Origin: Pseudomonas putida
Lineage (GTDB): Bacteria > Pseudomonadota > Gammaproteobacteria > Pseudomonadales > Pseudomonadaceae
DNA: 64,000 bases
Assembly: GCF_002025705.1 (NCBI RefSeq)
Contig: NZ_CP018846.1
Location: 983,501 to 1,047,500 of the forward strand
Reading direction: 5' to 3'
Shown: piece by piece, positions 17,735 through 27,099 of the stretch
Layout of the letters: each line of letters starts with the position of its first letter
How positions within the stretch are numbered: position 1 is the first letter of the stretch
The notes under the pieces: model-generated
The model's database searches: none
Told to the model about the DNA's origin: nothing
The model's input: the letters and a program-made list of their open reading frames with translations, nothing else
Made by a program: the position numbers and the translations under genes

Positions 17735-18559
17735 ATGGGCACCCTCTCGGTCAATCAGAACAAACTGCAAAAACGCCTGCGTCGTCTCGCCGGCGAAGCC
17801 ATCACCGACTACAACATGATCGAGGATGGCGACAAGGTCATGGTCTGCCTGTCCGGCGGCAAGGACAGCTACACCATGCTCGACGTTCTGTTGCACCTGC
17901 AGAAGGTGGCACCGATCAAGTTCGAGATCGTCGCGGTGAACATGGACCAGAAGCAGCCGGGCTTCCCTGAACATGTGCTGCCGGCCTATCTCAAAGAGCT
18001 GGGCGTCGAGTACCACATCGTCGAGAAGGACACCTACTCGGTGGTCAAGGAGCTGGTACCCGAGGGCAAGACCACCTGCTCGCTGTGCTCGCGCCTGCGC
18101 CGTGGCACCCTGTACACCTTCGCCGATGAAATCGGTGCGACCAAGATGGCCCTGGGGCATCACCGCGACGACATCGTCGAAACCTTCTTCCTCAACATGT
18201 TCTTCAATGGCGCGCTCAAGGGCATGCCGCCGAAGCTGCGTGCCGACGATGGCCGCAACGTGGTGATCCGCCCGCTGGCCTACTGCAGCGAGAAGGACAT
18301 CCAGGCCTACTCGGACATGAAGGAATTCCCGATCATCCCGTGCAACCTCTGCGGCTCGCAGGAAAACCTGCAGCGCCAGGTGGTCAAGGACATGCTGGTG
18401 GAATGGGAGCGCAAGCACCCGGGCCGTACCGAGAGCATCTTCCGCGCCATGCAGAACGTGGCGCCCTCGCAGCTGGCCGACCGCAACCTGTTCGACTTCA
18501 CCAGCCTGAAGATCGACGAGAATGCCACCCCTCGCTTCCTCGACGTGGTGAACATCTGA
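17735..18559 (+). CDS. ttcA: tRNA 2-thiocytidine(32) synthetase TtcA
   Basis: TtcA installs the sulfur of s2C at position 32 of several tRNAs in an ATP-dependent, iron-sulfur-cluster-dependent reaction. The PP-loop [15 protein letters not shown] lies near residues 38-52. The cluster cysteines appear in [12 protein letters not shown] (CxxC) and later in [14 protein letters not shown]. At 274 residues it has the family length. The ATG at 17735 begins [15 protein letters not shown]; nine upstream codons of the open frame are not conserved in character. The stop is 4 bases before the next gene, so the two probably form an operon. Confidence 0.95.
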   Translation: MGTLSVNQNKLQKRLRRLAGEAITDYNMIEDGDKVMVCLSGGKDSYTMLDVLLHLQKVAPIKFEIVAVNMDQKQPGFPEHVLPAYLKELGVEYHIVEKDTYSVVKELVPEGKTTCSLCSRLRRGTLYTFADEIGATKMALGHHRDDIVETFFLNMFFNGALKGMPPKLRADDGRNVVIRPLAYCSEKDIQAYSDMKEFPIIPCNLCGSQENLQRQVVKDMLVEWERKHPGRTESIFRAMQNVAPSQLADRNLFDFTSLKIDENATPRFLDVVNI

Positions 18560-18563
18560 GGCC

Positions 18564-19235
18564 ATGCGCGATTACCAGTGGCTGCACGAGTACTGCCTGA
18601 ACCGCTTCGGCTCGGCCCAGGCGCTGGAAGCCTTCCTGCCGCAGCCGCGTACGCCGGCGCAGTTGCGCGAAATCGCTGATGACCGCTACCTGTCGACCTT
18701 GGCCCTGCGCGTGTTCCGCGCCGGGCTCAAGCACAGCCTGGTGGATGCCAAGTGGCCGGCGTTCGAGCAGGTATTCTTCGGCTTCGACCCGGAAAAGGTG
18801 GTGCTGATGGGCGCCGAGCACCTGGAGCGGCTGATGCATGACGAGCGCATCATCCGCCACCTGGGCAAGCTCAAGAGCGTACCGCGCAATGCGCAGATGA
18901 TCCTCGACGTGGCGAAGGAGAAGGGCAGTTTCGGTGCGTTCATCGCCGACTGGCCGGTGACCGATATCGTCGGGCTGTGGAAGTACCTGGCCAAGCATGG
19001 CAACCAGCTGGGTGGGTTGTCGGCGCCGCGCTTCCTGCGCATGGTTGGCAAAGACACGTTCATCCCCACCGACGACATGGCCGCCGCGCTGATTGCCCAG
19101 AAGGTGATCGACAAGCAGCCGACCAGCCAGCGTGACCTGGCCCTGGTGCAGCAGGCGTTCAATCAGTGGCACGAGGAAAGCGGGCGACCGCTGTGCCAGT
19201 TGTCGGTGATGCTGGCGCATACCGTCAACCATTGA
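18564..19235 (+). CDS. DNA-3-methyladenine glycosylase I-like protein
   Basis: This 223-residue protein belongs to the Tag superfamily: RYLSTLALRVFRAGLKHSLVDAKWPAFEQVFFGFD contains the helix and FxAG region, and MHDERIIRHLGKLKSVPRNAQMIL the DNA-binding helix. It lacks the N-terminal CxW and C-terminal HxC zinc ligands of classical Tag, marking the shorter non-canonical branch. It probably excises alkylated adenine from DNA, though activity cannot be read from sequence alone. It follows ttcA by 4 bases. Confidence 0.8.
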   Translation: MRDYQWLHEYCLNRFGSAQALEAFLPQPRTPAQLREIADDRYLSTLALRVFRAGLKHSLVDAKWPAFEQVFFGFDPEKVVLMGAEHLERLMHDERIIRHLGKLKSVPRNAQMILDVAKEKGSFGAFIADWPVTDIVGLWKYLAKHGNQLGGLSAPRFLRMVGKDTFIPTDDMAAALIAQKVIDKQPTSQRDLALVQQAFNQWHEESGRPLCQLSVMLAHTVNH

Positions 19236-19244
19236 GTCCTGTCT

Positions 19245-19336
19245 GGACTCTTCGCGGGTAAACCCGCTCCCACAGGGACCGCGCCGCACTTGAGGTCTGT
19301 GCTGTACTTGTGGGAGCGGGTTTACCCGCGAAGAAG
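19245..19336. repeat. inverted REP pair
   Basis: TTCGCGGGTAAACCCGCTCC plus CACAGG faces its inverted copy 40 bases away, forming a 92-bp palindrome between convergent genes. Confidence 0.88.
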
Positions 19337-20698
<1,362 letters not shown>

Positions 20699-20783
20699 GT
20701 CGGGTCGCATCCAGCTGGGTGTGGCGGCTATTCTAACCGCAGCGACTGACCTATTTGCTTGAAACTTCGAGAAGGATTGACCC

Positions 20784-21248
20784 ATGGCAAGGCGTCTGGC
20801 AGCAGTACTGGCCATCACCGCGAGCCTGTTGCTCGGTGGTTGCGGTGCCGATTACGGCGTGGACCAAGATGGCAAGACGGTAAAGGCGGAACAGATCGAC
20901 GGGCACTGGGTAGTGCTCAATTACTGGGCCGAATGGTGCGGCCCGTGCCGAACCGAGGTACCTGAACTGAACCAGGCGGCCAAGCAGTGGGCGGCCGATG
21001 GTATCAAGGTGGTCGGGGTGAACTTCGATGGCCTGCAGGGCCCAGAGCTGAAACAGGCGGCCCAGGCCTTGGGCATCGGCTTCACCGTGCTGGCCCAGGA
21101 CCCGGCAGAGCGCTATGACCTGCCACGCAGCGAGGCGCTGCCGGTTACCTACATCATCGACGACAAGGGCAAGGTGCGTGAGCAATTGATGGGCGAGCAA
21201 ACCCTGGAAGGGTTGCAGGCCAAGATCAAGGCTCTGAAAGGCGCCTGA
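20784..21248 (+). CDS. TlpA-like thioredoxin-fold lipoprotein
   Basis: A type II signal peptide (MARRLAAVLAITASLLLGGC) ends at a lipobox Cys near residue 20. The mature part has the redox motif NYWAEWCGPCRTEVPEL near residues 50-66, followed by a TlpA/ResA-like core (VVGVNFDG, VTYIIDDKGKV). It should be a membrane-anchored periplasmic thiol-disulfide oxidoreductase, probably a reductant for cytochrome c maturation or general thiol repair. GAAGGA precedes the ATG. Confidence 0.9.
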   Translation: MARRLAAVLAITASLLLGGCGADYGVDQDGKTVKAEQIDGHWVVLNYWAEWCGPCRTEVPELNQAAKQWAADGIKVVGVNFDGLQGPELKQAAQALGIGFTVLAQDPAERYDLPRSEALPVTYIIDDKGKVREQLMGEQTLEGLQAKIKALKGA

Positions 21249-21282
21249 TGCATTTGGGGCCGCTGTGCGGCCTCAAAGATCT

Positions 21283-21687
21283 TCAGCCTTCCTCAGGCCA
21301 GAAGCGCAGCGGCTTGCCTTCGGCCGGCCAGAAGCGCATCTGTTCGATGGGCGAAACGTCCCAGCGCTGCACGGTCTCCAGCGCCTGCAGGAAGTGCTTT
21401 TCCTGTTCCATCAACGCCGGTGCACACAGCTTGCGGGTCTTGCCGACCTTGCCGAAGCTCAGGTGCTCACCGTCCAGCGTATACGGCGCAAACCAGTGGT
21501 TGCAGCCGGCGTTGCCGTAGGCGCGACCATCGCTGGCCAGGGTCAGGGTCAGGTGGCTGTAGTCGATCAGCGGACGCTCGCCGATCCATTCCAGCACGTA
21601 GCTGCGTTCCTGCTGCAGCTTTGAAGGTTCGGCGGCACAGCCGAGCAGGCCGGTGGCAATCAGCGCGCCGGTCAGCAGATTCTTCAC
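21283..21687 (-). CDS. META-domain lipoprotein
   Basis: The start is a GTG at 21687, preceded at eight bases by AGGAGA and overlapping the previous gene's TGA by 4 bases. The 134-residue product opens with lipoprotein signal VKNLLTGALIATGLLGC. The body carries LTLASDGRAYGNAGCNHWFAPYTLDG and LSFGKVGKTRKLCAP, the signature of the META/HslJ family (a small beta-rich periplasmic or outer-membrane lipoprotein linked to heat shock and motility). Function unproven. Confidence 0.88.
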   Translation of the reverse strand: MKNLLTGALIATGLLGCAAEPSKLQQERSYVLEWIGERPLIDYSHLTLTLASDGRAYGNAGCNHWFAPYTLDGEHLSFGKVGKTRKLCAPALMEQEKHFLQALETVQRWDVSPIEQMRFWPAEGKPLRFWPEEG

Positions 21688-22121
21688 TCGGCGCTCTCCT
21701 GGCAACGCGGGCACAGGTGCTTGTCGCCACGGCTGGCCCAGCCCAGTTCGGCGATGCGGGCGCTGGCAGCCGGCTGACGGGCCGCCTTGCCGAGTTTGGC
21801 GTCGACGGCGAACTCGAAGTCCAGCACCGCGTCGCAGCTGTCGCACTCGACCTTCCAGGTGAGAATCTCCAGCTCGTTGAACACCGGGCCGCTGGCCACG
21901 GCAACCCACTGGCCGCGTGGGTTGATCAGGTGCCGTACGCTTTCCACGGTCAGGCGCATGGCCAGGTCCTTGCTGCCCTTGAGGGTCACGATCAGGACGT
22001 CGCCTTTGTGCATCGAGCCGCCGTTGCCGGTGACCTGATAACGGCCAGGAACCAGGGCACGGCACTCGATCAGGGTGTGTTGCGGGTTGAAAAGGGTGTA
22101 GCGGAAATCGTGTTCGACCAT
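21684..22121 (-). CDS. hypothetical protein with C-terminal zinc ribbon
   Basis: This 145-residue soluble protein begins MVEHDFRYTLFNPQHTLIEC after a GGAGGACCC ribosome binding site. Two CxxC pairs (VECDSCDAVLD near residue 92 and HLCPRCQESAE at the end) should bind one zinc. The N-terminal half looks like a beta-rich module (YQVTGNGGSMHKGDVLIVTLKG). I do not recognise a named family. It is translationally coupled to the META lipoprotein gene. Confidence 0.75.
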   Translation of the reverse strand: MVEHDFRYTLFNPQHTLIECRALVPGRYQVTGNGGSMHKGDVLIVTLKGSKDLAMRLTVESVRHLINPRGQWVAVASGPVFNELEILTWKVECDSCDAVLDFEFAVDAKLGKAARQPAASARIAELGWASRGDKHLCPRCQESAE

Positions 22122-22152
22122 GGGTCCTCCAGAAATGCCGCGTATCCTAGCA

Positions 22153-23142
22153 TCAACCGCTGACCAGATTCTGCGGATTACCCGCCGCCCAGCGGATGAT
22201 GTTGTCCAGGGTGGTGGCGGCGATTGCGTCCAGTGCCTCACGGGTCAGGAATGCCTGGTGGGCGGTGATGATCACGTTGGGGAAGGTCAGCAGCCGTGCC
22301 AGCACATCATCCTGCAGTGGCAAGTCGGAACGGTCCTCGAAGAACAGTTGGGCTTCCTCTTCATAGACGTCCAGGCCCAGGTAGCCGAGCTGGCCGCTTT
22401 TCAGGGCGTCGATCAGTGCTGGGGTGTCGACCAGTGCACCGCGGCCGGTGTTGATCAGCATTGCGCCCGGCTGCAATTGGCTCAGGCTTTGCGCATTGAT
22501 CAGGTGCCGGGTGTGGTCGGTCAGGGGGCAGTGCAGGCTGATGATCCGCGCCTCGCGCAGCAATTCGGGCAGGTCCAGGTAGCGGGCCCCCAGGGCCAGC
22601 AGCTCCGGGTTGGGGTAGGGGTCGTACGCCAGCAGCTGGCAGCCGAAACCGGCCATGATACGGGCGAAGGCAGCGCCGATCTGGCCCGTGCCGACCACGC
22701 CAACAGTCTTGCCATGCAGGTCGAAGCCGGTCAGCCCGTGCAGGGTGAAGTCACCTTCGCGGGTGCGGTTGTAGGCGCGGTGCAGGCGGCGGTTGAGCGC
22801 CAGGATCAGGGCCACGGCGTGCTCGGCCACGGCATGCGGCGAATAGGCCGGCACGCGCACCACCGCCAGGCCAAGGCGCTGCGCCGCCGCCAGGTCGACA
22901 TGGTTGTAGCCGGCGGAGCGCAGGGCGATCAGCCGTGTGCCGCCATCGGCCAGGCGCTGCAGCACCTGGGCGTCGAGCTCATCGTTGATGAAGGCGCAGA
23001 CGACCTCGTAGCCTTGCGCCAGGGCGGCAGTGTCGAGGGTCAGGCGGGTGGGCTGGAAGTGCAGGTCCAGGGCGCTGTCGCCAGTTGCCCGGGTGAAGCT
23101 TTCCTGGTCGTAGTGCTGGCTGCTGAACAACAGAACGCGCAT
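22153..23142 (-). CDS. ldhA: D-2-hydroxyacid dehydrogenase (fermentative D-lactate dehydrogenase type)
   Basis: This 329-residue NAD-dependent enzyme interconverts D-lactate and pyruvate. The Rossmann motif VGVVGTGQIGAAFARIMAGFG lies at ~145-165, the catalytic Arg in LIALRSAGYNHVDL, Glu in VDTPALIDALKSGQLGYLGLDVYEEE, and His in TAHQAFLTREAL. The start MRVLLFSSQHYDQ is the family N-terminus; 61 extra open codons upstream encode REP sequence and are not coding. It lies next to gacS, as in related pseudomonads. Confidence 0.92.
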   Translation of the reverse strand: MRVLLFSSQHYDQESFTRATGDSALDLHFQPTRLTLDTAALAQGYEVVCAFINDELDAQVLQRLADGGTRLIALRSAGYNHVDLAAAQRLGLAVVRVPAYSPHAVAEHAVALILALNRRLHRAYNRTREGDFTLHGLTGFDLHGKTVGVVGTGQIGAAFARIMAGFGCQLLAYDPYPNPELLALGARYLDLPELLREARIISLHCPLTDHTRHLINAQSLSQLQPGAMLINTGRGALVDTPALIDALKSGQLGYLGLDVYEEEAQLFFEDRSDLPLQDDVLARLLTFPNVIITAHQAFLTREALDAIAATTLDNIIRWAAGNPQNLVSG

Positions 23143-23183
23143 GGTGAGGGGTTTCCTTTGTGGTGCATGTCTTGGGTTGTGTG

Positions 23184-23413
23184 GCGCCTGCGAGATCGAG
23201 CGCCGTCCGCACGGCGCATCGCGGATAAATCCGCTCCTACATTTGTTGCAACGTGGCCATGCCTGTAAGGCCATGGTTGTCAGCCATTTGTAGGGCTCAA
23301 GCCTTGCGCCAGGGCTGGCAACCATGGCGTAACCGCTTCGGCACGTTGCAAAAAATGTAGGAGCGGATTTATCCGCGATGCGCCGCGCGGGCGGCGCTCG
23401 ATCTCACAGGCGC
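23184..23413. repeat. 230-bp REP-bounded palindrome
   Basis: Outer arms GCGCCTG/CAGGCGC and ~55-bp REP arms (GATCGAGCGCC ... GCGGATAAATCCGCTCCTACA) face inward. Unlike a simple REP pair, the interior is also symmetric: TTGCAACGTG (23246-23255) pairs with CACGTTGCAA (23342-23351) and GCCATGGTTG (23270-23279) with CAACCATGGC (23329-23338). The whole ldhA-gacS gap is thus one potential cruciform. A second member is at 58268-58564. Confidence 0.85.
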
Positions 23414-23426
23414 TAAAACGCTCAAA

Positions 23427-26186
23427 TCAGGCACTCAACCGCGCCTGCGCCGCCAACCGGTTGATCGCCGCATCCAGTTCATCCAGCGCCTGCTGTGCCT
23501 GCGGGCTTTCCTGCTTGAGCAGGGTCTCGCTGCGCTGGCAGGCCGCGCGCAGCTGGGGCACGCCGCAATAACGCGAGGCACCGTTGAGCCGGTGCACCTG
23601 CTCGATCAGTGTCTCGCTGTCATCCGCCTCGCGTGCGGCGCGAATCGCCTGGCGGTCACTTTCCAGCGACGCCAGCAGCATGGCCAGCATGTCGGCAGCC
23701 AGGTCCGGCTTGCCGGCGGCCAGACGCAGGCCTTCGTCCGGGTCCAGCACCGGCAGCTCATGGCTGTCGCCATGCTGCTCGCTGGCCTGCTCCAGCGGCG
23801 ACGCGCCCAGGCTCAACCCCGTCCATTTCATCACCACCTGGGCCAGCTGCCGTTCGCTGATCGGTTTGGTCAGGTAGTCGTCCATGCCGCTGTGCAACAG
23901 GGCGCGTTTCTCGTTGGCCATGGCATGTGCGGTCAGAGCGACGATCGGCAGCGGGCTGCCACTTTGGGTCTTTTCCCACAGACGGATCTGTTCGGTGCAG
24001 GCGCGCCCGTCCATGCCAGGCATCTGCACATCCATCAGCACCAGATCGAAGGGCTCCGCCTGCACCGCCTGTACGGCGGCATAGCCGTTGTCGACCGCCA
24101 GCACTTCGGCGCCCAGGTCTTCGAGCAGCGTCTGTACCAGCAGCAGGTTGGCTGCATTGTCGTCGACGCACAGTACCTTCGCCCGGCGCTGGTTGCTGTT
24201 GGCAAGCCCCGGCTCGGCCAGTGGCCGGCGCGGTTGCACAAGCTCCAGCAGCAGGCGGCGCAACTTGCGCGTGCAGGTCGGTTTGGACAGCAACTGACCA
24301 TGGCTGTTAGGCAGGTAGGGGTGGTACAGCGCCTGCTCGGTGGTCGGGCACAGCACCACGCACTGGCAGCGCAAACGCTCCAGCTGCTGGTTGTACTGGC
24401 CAAGCTGCTCTGGCGAAAGCGTGCCCAGGTTGGCACCGAGCACTGCGAACTCGAACGGCATGCCGGCCTGGAAGCCCGCCTGCACACCCTGCAGCAACTG
24501 GTCGTAGGAGGCGAACAGGCTGACGCTCAGGCCGCAATCTTCGAGTTGATGCTCCAGGGCCTGGCGCGCCAGCTCATGGCCATCGACGATTGCCGCTCTG
24601 CGGCCGAGCAACGGTTGCAGCGATTGCGCCTCGATATCGTCATGAGCCTTGGGCAGGCTCAGGCTGATCCAGAACTGCGAGCCTTCCCCCGGCGTGCTGT
24701 CGACGCCGATCTCACCGCCCATCTGCTCGATCAGGCGCTTGGAAATCACCAACCCCAGGCCTGTACCACCGGGCTGGCGAGCCAGCGAGTTGTCTGCCTG
24801 GCTGAATGCCTGGAACAGGGTGCGCACGTCCTGCGGCGACAGGCCGATACCGGTGTCCTGCACGCTGATGCGCAACTGGGCGCTGTCTTCCTGTTCGTCA
24901 TCGAGCATGGCCCGGACGACGATGGTGCCTTCACGGGTGAACTTGATTGCGTTGCTCACCAGGTTGGTGAGGATCTGCTTCAGCCGCAGCGGGTCACCGA
25001 CCAGCGACGATGGCGTGTCGCGGTAGATCAGGCTGAGCAGTTCGAGCTGTTTGGCGTGGGCGGCGGGGGCGAGGATGGTCAGGGTGTCCTGAACCAGGTC
25101 GCGCAAGTTGAACGGGATGCTGTCGAGCACCAGCTTGCCGGCTTCGATCTTGGAGAAGTCGAGGATCTCGTTGATGATCCCCAGCAGGTTATCGGCAGAC
25201 TTTTCGATGGTGCTCAGGTAGTCCAGCTGCCGTGGGGTCATCTCGCTCTTCTGCAGCAGGTGGGTGAAGCCAAGGATGCCATTGAGCGGGGTGCGGATTT
25301 CGTGGCTCATGTTGGCCAGGAACTCCGACTTGATGCGGCTGGCCTCCAGGGCCTCCTTGCGCGCCATGTCCAGCTCGATGTTCTGGATTTCGATGGTTTC
25401 GAGGTTCTGGCGGACATCCTCGGTGGCTTGGTCGATGCTGTGTTGCAGTTCCTCGTGGGCCCCGTGCAGGGTCTCGGCCATGCGGTTGATGCCGCGGGCC
25501 AGTTCGTCCAGTTCATGGCTGCCCAAGGCCGGCAGGCGTTCGTCGAGGTGGCCGTCCTTGAGCTGGTTGACCGCATGCTTGATGCGGGCGATCGGGTCAT
25601 TGATGGTGCGGCTCATGCGCATTGCCAGCAGGCCGCTGAGGGCCAGGCAGGCGAGGATCAGCAGCACGCTGGTGAACAGGTTGCGATAGCCGCGCAGCAA
25701 TGTGCCGTCGTGGGACAACTCGATCTCGACCCAGCCGAGCAGGCGCTCGGCCTCGGCCGGTACGGCATCGGTGGCCAGGTCGCGATGGTGGCCGAACACC
25801 GGCATCAGGTAGCGGGTAGCATCGTTGCCGGTGCGCTGCAGCAACTGCGTGCCGGTGCCGCCACTGGGGGCCTGGTTGATCATGCTCGGGCCGGCGTGGG
25901 CCAGACGGCTGCGGTCGGGGGCGAGGAAGGCCACTGCGCGCACGTCGGCCTGCTCCAGGGTCTGCGCGGCGATCCGCTCCAGCTGGGCAGGCGTCTGCCG
26001 TGCCAGGGCCGGTGCGGCCAGCGGTGCCAACTGCTCGGCGAGCATCTTGCCGCGCTGCAGCAGCTGGGTGCGCAACTCGTCTTGCTGCAGCCAGGTGAAA
26101 TAGCTGCCCAGCACCAGCGCCATCAGGCTGGCCGGCAGCAGCGCCAGCAGCAGCACGCGGCTTCTGATTCCCAAACGATCGAGCAC
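23427..26186 (-). CDS. gacS: hybrid sensor kinase GacS
   Basis: GacS is the membrane kinase that phosphorylates GacA and thereby controls the RsmY/Z/X small RNAs, secondary metabolism and biofilm. Domains in order: TM1 (~11-32), periplasmic region to ~165, TM2 (~170-190), HAMP (~190-245), HisKA with His295 in FLANMSHEIRTPLNG, and HATPase (SNAIKFTREG, DTGIGLSP, GGTGLGL). A degenerate receiver at ~525-650 lacks a phosphoacceptor Asp at the usual strand end. A true receiver follows (Asp719 in LVLMDVQMPGMDG), then an HPt domain with His865 in EQVHRLNGASRYCG. The 919-residue length is normal. Confidence 0.96.
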   Translation of the reverse strand: MLDRLGIRSRVLLLALLPASLMALVLGSYFTWLQQDELRTQLLQRGKMLAEQLAPLAAPALARQTPAQLERIAAQTLEQADVRAVAFLAPDRSRLAHAGPSMINQAPSGGTGTQLLQRTGNDATRYLMPVFGHHRDLATDAVPAEAERLLGWVEIELSHDGTLLRGYRNLFTSVLLILACLALSGLLAMRMSRTINDPIARIKHAVNQLKDGHLDERLPALGSHELDELARGINRMAETLHGAHEELQHSIDQATEDVRQNLETIEIQNIELDMARKEALEASRIKSEFLANMSHEIRTPLNGILGFTHLLQKSEMTPRQLDYLSTIEKSADNLLGIINEILDFSKIEAGKLVLDSIPFNLRDLVQDTLTILAPAAHAKQLELLSLIYRDTPSSLVGDPLRLKQILTNLVSNAIKFTREGTIVVRAMLDDEQEDSAQLRISVQDTGIGLSPQDVRTLFQAFSQADNSLARQPGGTGLGLVISKRLIEQMGGEIGVDSTPGEGSQFWISLSLPKAHDDIEAQSLQPLLGRRAAIVDGHELARQALEHQLEDCGLSVSLFASYDQLLQGVQAGFQAGMPFEFAVLGANLGTLSPEQLGQYNQQLERLRCQCVVLCPTTEQALYHPYLPNSHGQLLSKPTCTRKLRRLLLELVQPRRPLAEPGLANSNQRRAKVLCVDDNAANLLLVQTLLEDLGAEVLAVDNGYAAVQAVQAEPFDLVLMDVQMPGMDGRACTEQIRLWEKTQSGSPLPIVALTAHAMANEKRALLHSGMDDYLTKPISERQLAQVVMKWTGLSLGASPLEQASEQHGDSHELPVLDPDEGLRLAAGKPDLAADMLAMLLASLESDRQAIRAAREADDSETLIEQVHRLNGASRYCGVPQLRAACQRSETLLKQESPQAQQALDELDAAINRLAAQARLSA

Positions 26187-26379
26187 ACTCGCCTCCTGTG
26201 ATGTGCCTGGACGCCGTCGTCAGCGCGACGGAACAAAGCGGAAAGTTACTCCGCTGGCTGCGCTAATGCACTCTTTGCATGTCATTTCGTTACCTGGCCA
26301 AGGCGTTGGTCGCAGGGCGGTTGCCTGGACGGTGAGCATGCACAATAATTGCGCAACTGAGAATGGATGGCAGTTGCCA

Positions 26380-27096
26380 ATGAATCCTGTAACTAATTAC
26401 GCCTCCCGCATCCTGGCCATCGAGGACGATCCGGTCCTGGGTGCCTATCTGCACGAAGAGTTGCAGCGTGGCGGTTTTCATGTGACCTGGTGCCGCAATG
26501 GGCTGGAGGGCCTGGAGGCGGCCGGTCGGCAGGCTTTCGATGTGGTACTGATGGACATCCTGCTACCAGGCCTCAATGGCCTGGACGCCCTTGCACGGCT
26601 GCGTCAGCGCAGCGCCACGCCGGTCATCCTGATGTCGGCGCTGGGCGCCGAGGCCGATCGTATCAGCGGCTTCCAGCGTGGTGCCGACGACTACCTGCCC
26701 AAACCCTTCAGCATGGCCGAGCTGCAGGTGCGCATTGAAGCGATCCTGCGCCGGGTTGCCCTTGAGCGTCGTCATCTGCCTCCGCTGGAGGCTGCCGGAA
26801 GCGAGTTGCACTTCGACGAAGGGCTGTGTGATGTCAGCCTGGGTGGCCAGCCAGCCGGCATGACTCCCAGCGAATACCGCCTGTTCGACATCCTCTACCG
26901 CAATGCCGATGAAATGTTGAGCAAGCCCTTCCTTTACCAACAGGTGCTGCAACGTGGCTATTCGCGGCACGACCGCAGCCTCGACATGCACGTCAGCCAG
27001 ATACGCCGCAAGCTCAAAGGTATTGGCTACCACGAGCGGCAGATCCGCACCGTGTGGGGCAAAGGGTACGTACTCAGCGTCGGCGAAGCGGAGTAA
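26380..27096 (+). CDS. OmpR-family response regulator
   Basis: This 238-residue regulator has a receiver (AIEDDPVLG; Asp in VVLMDILLPGLNG; Lys in YLPKPF) and a winged-helix DNA-binding domain (MTPSEYRLFDILYRNADEMLSKPFLYQQVLQRGY ... LDMHVSQIRRKLKG). The ATG at 26380 (MNPVTNYASRIL) is chosen because the receiver begins ten residues later; an in-frame ATG at 26338 is an alternative. It is divergent from gacS and 3 bases from its kinase partner. Target genes and signal are unknown. Confidence 0.9.
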   Translation: MNPVTNYASRILAIEDDPVLGAYLHEELQRGGFHVTWCRNGLEGLEAAGRQAFDVVLMDILLPGLNGLDALARLRQRSATPVILMSALGAEADRISGFQRGADDYLPKPFSMAELQVRIEAILRRVALERRHLPPLEAAGSELHFDEGLCDVSLGGQPAGMTPSEYRLFDILYRNADEMLSKPFLYQQVLQRGYSRHDRSLDMHVSQIRRKLKGIGYHERQIRTVWGKGYVLSVGEAE

Positions 27097-27099
27097 GCC

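Noticed and set aside
23592..26201. 869-codon open frame opposite gacS
   Set aside because: Same explanation: composition of a GC-skewed shadow frame, with no start signals or domain motifs.
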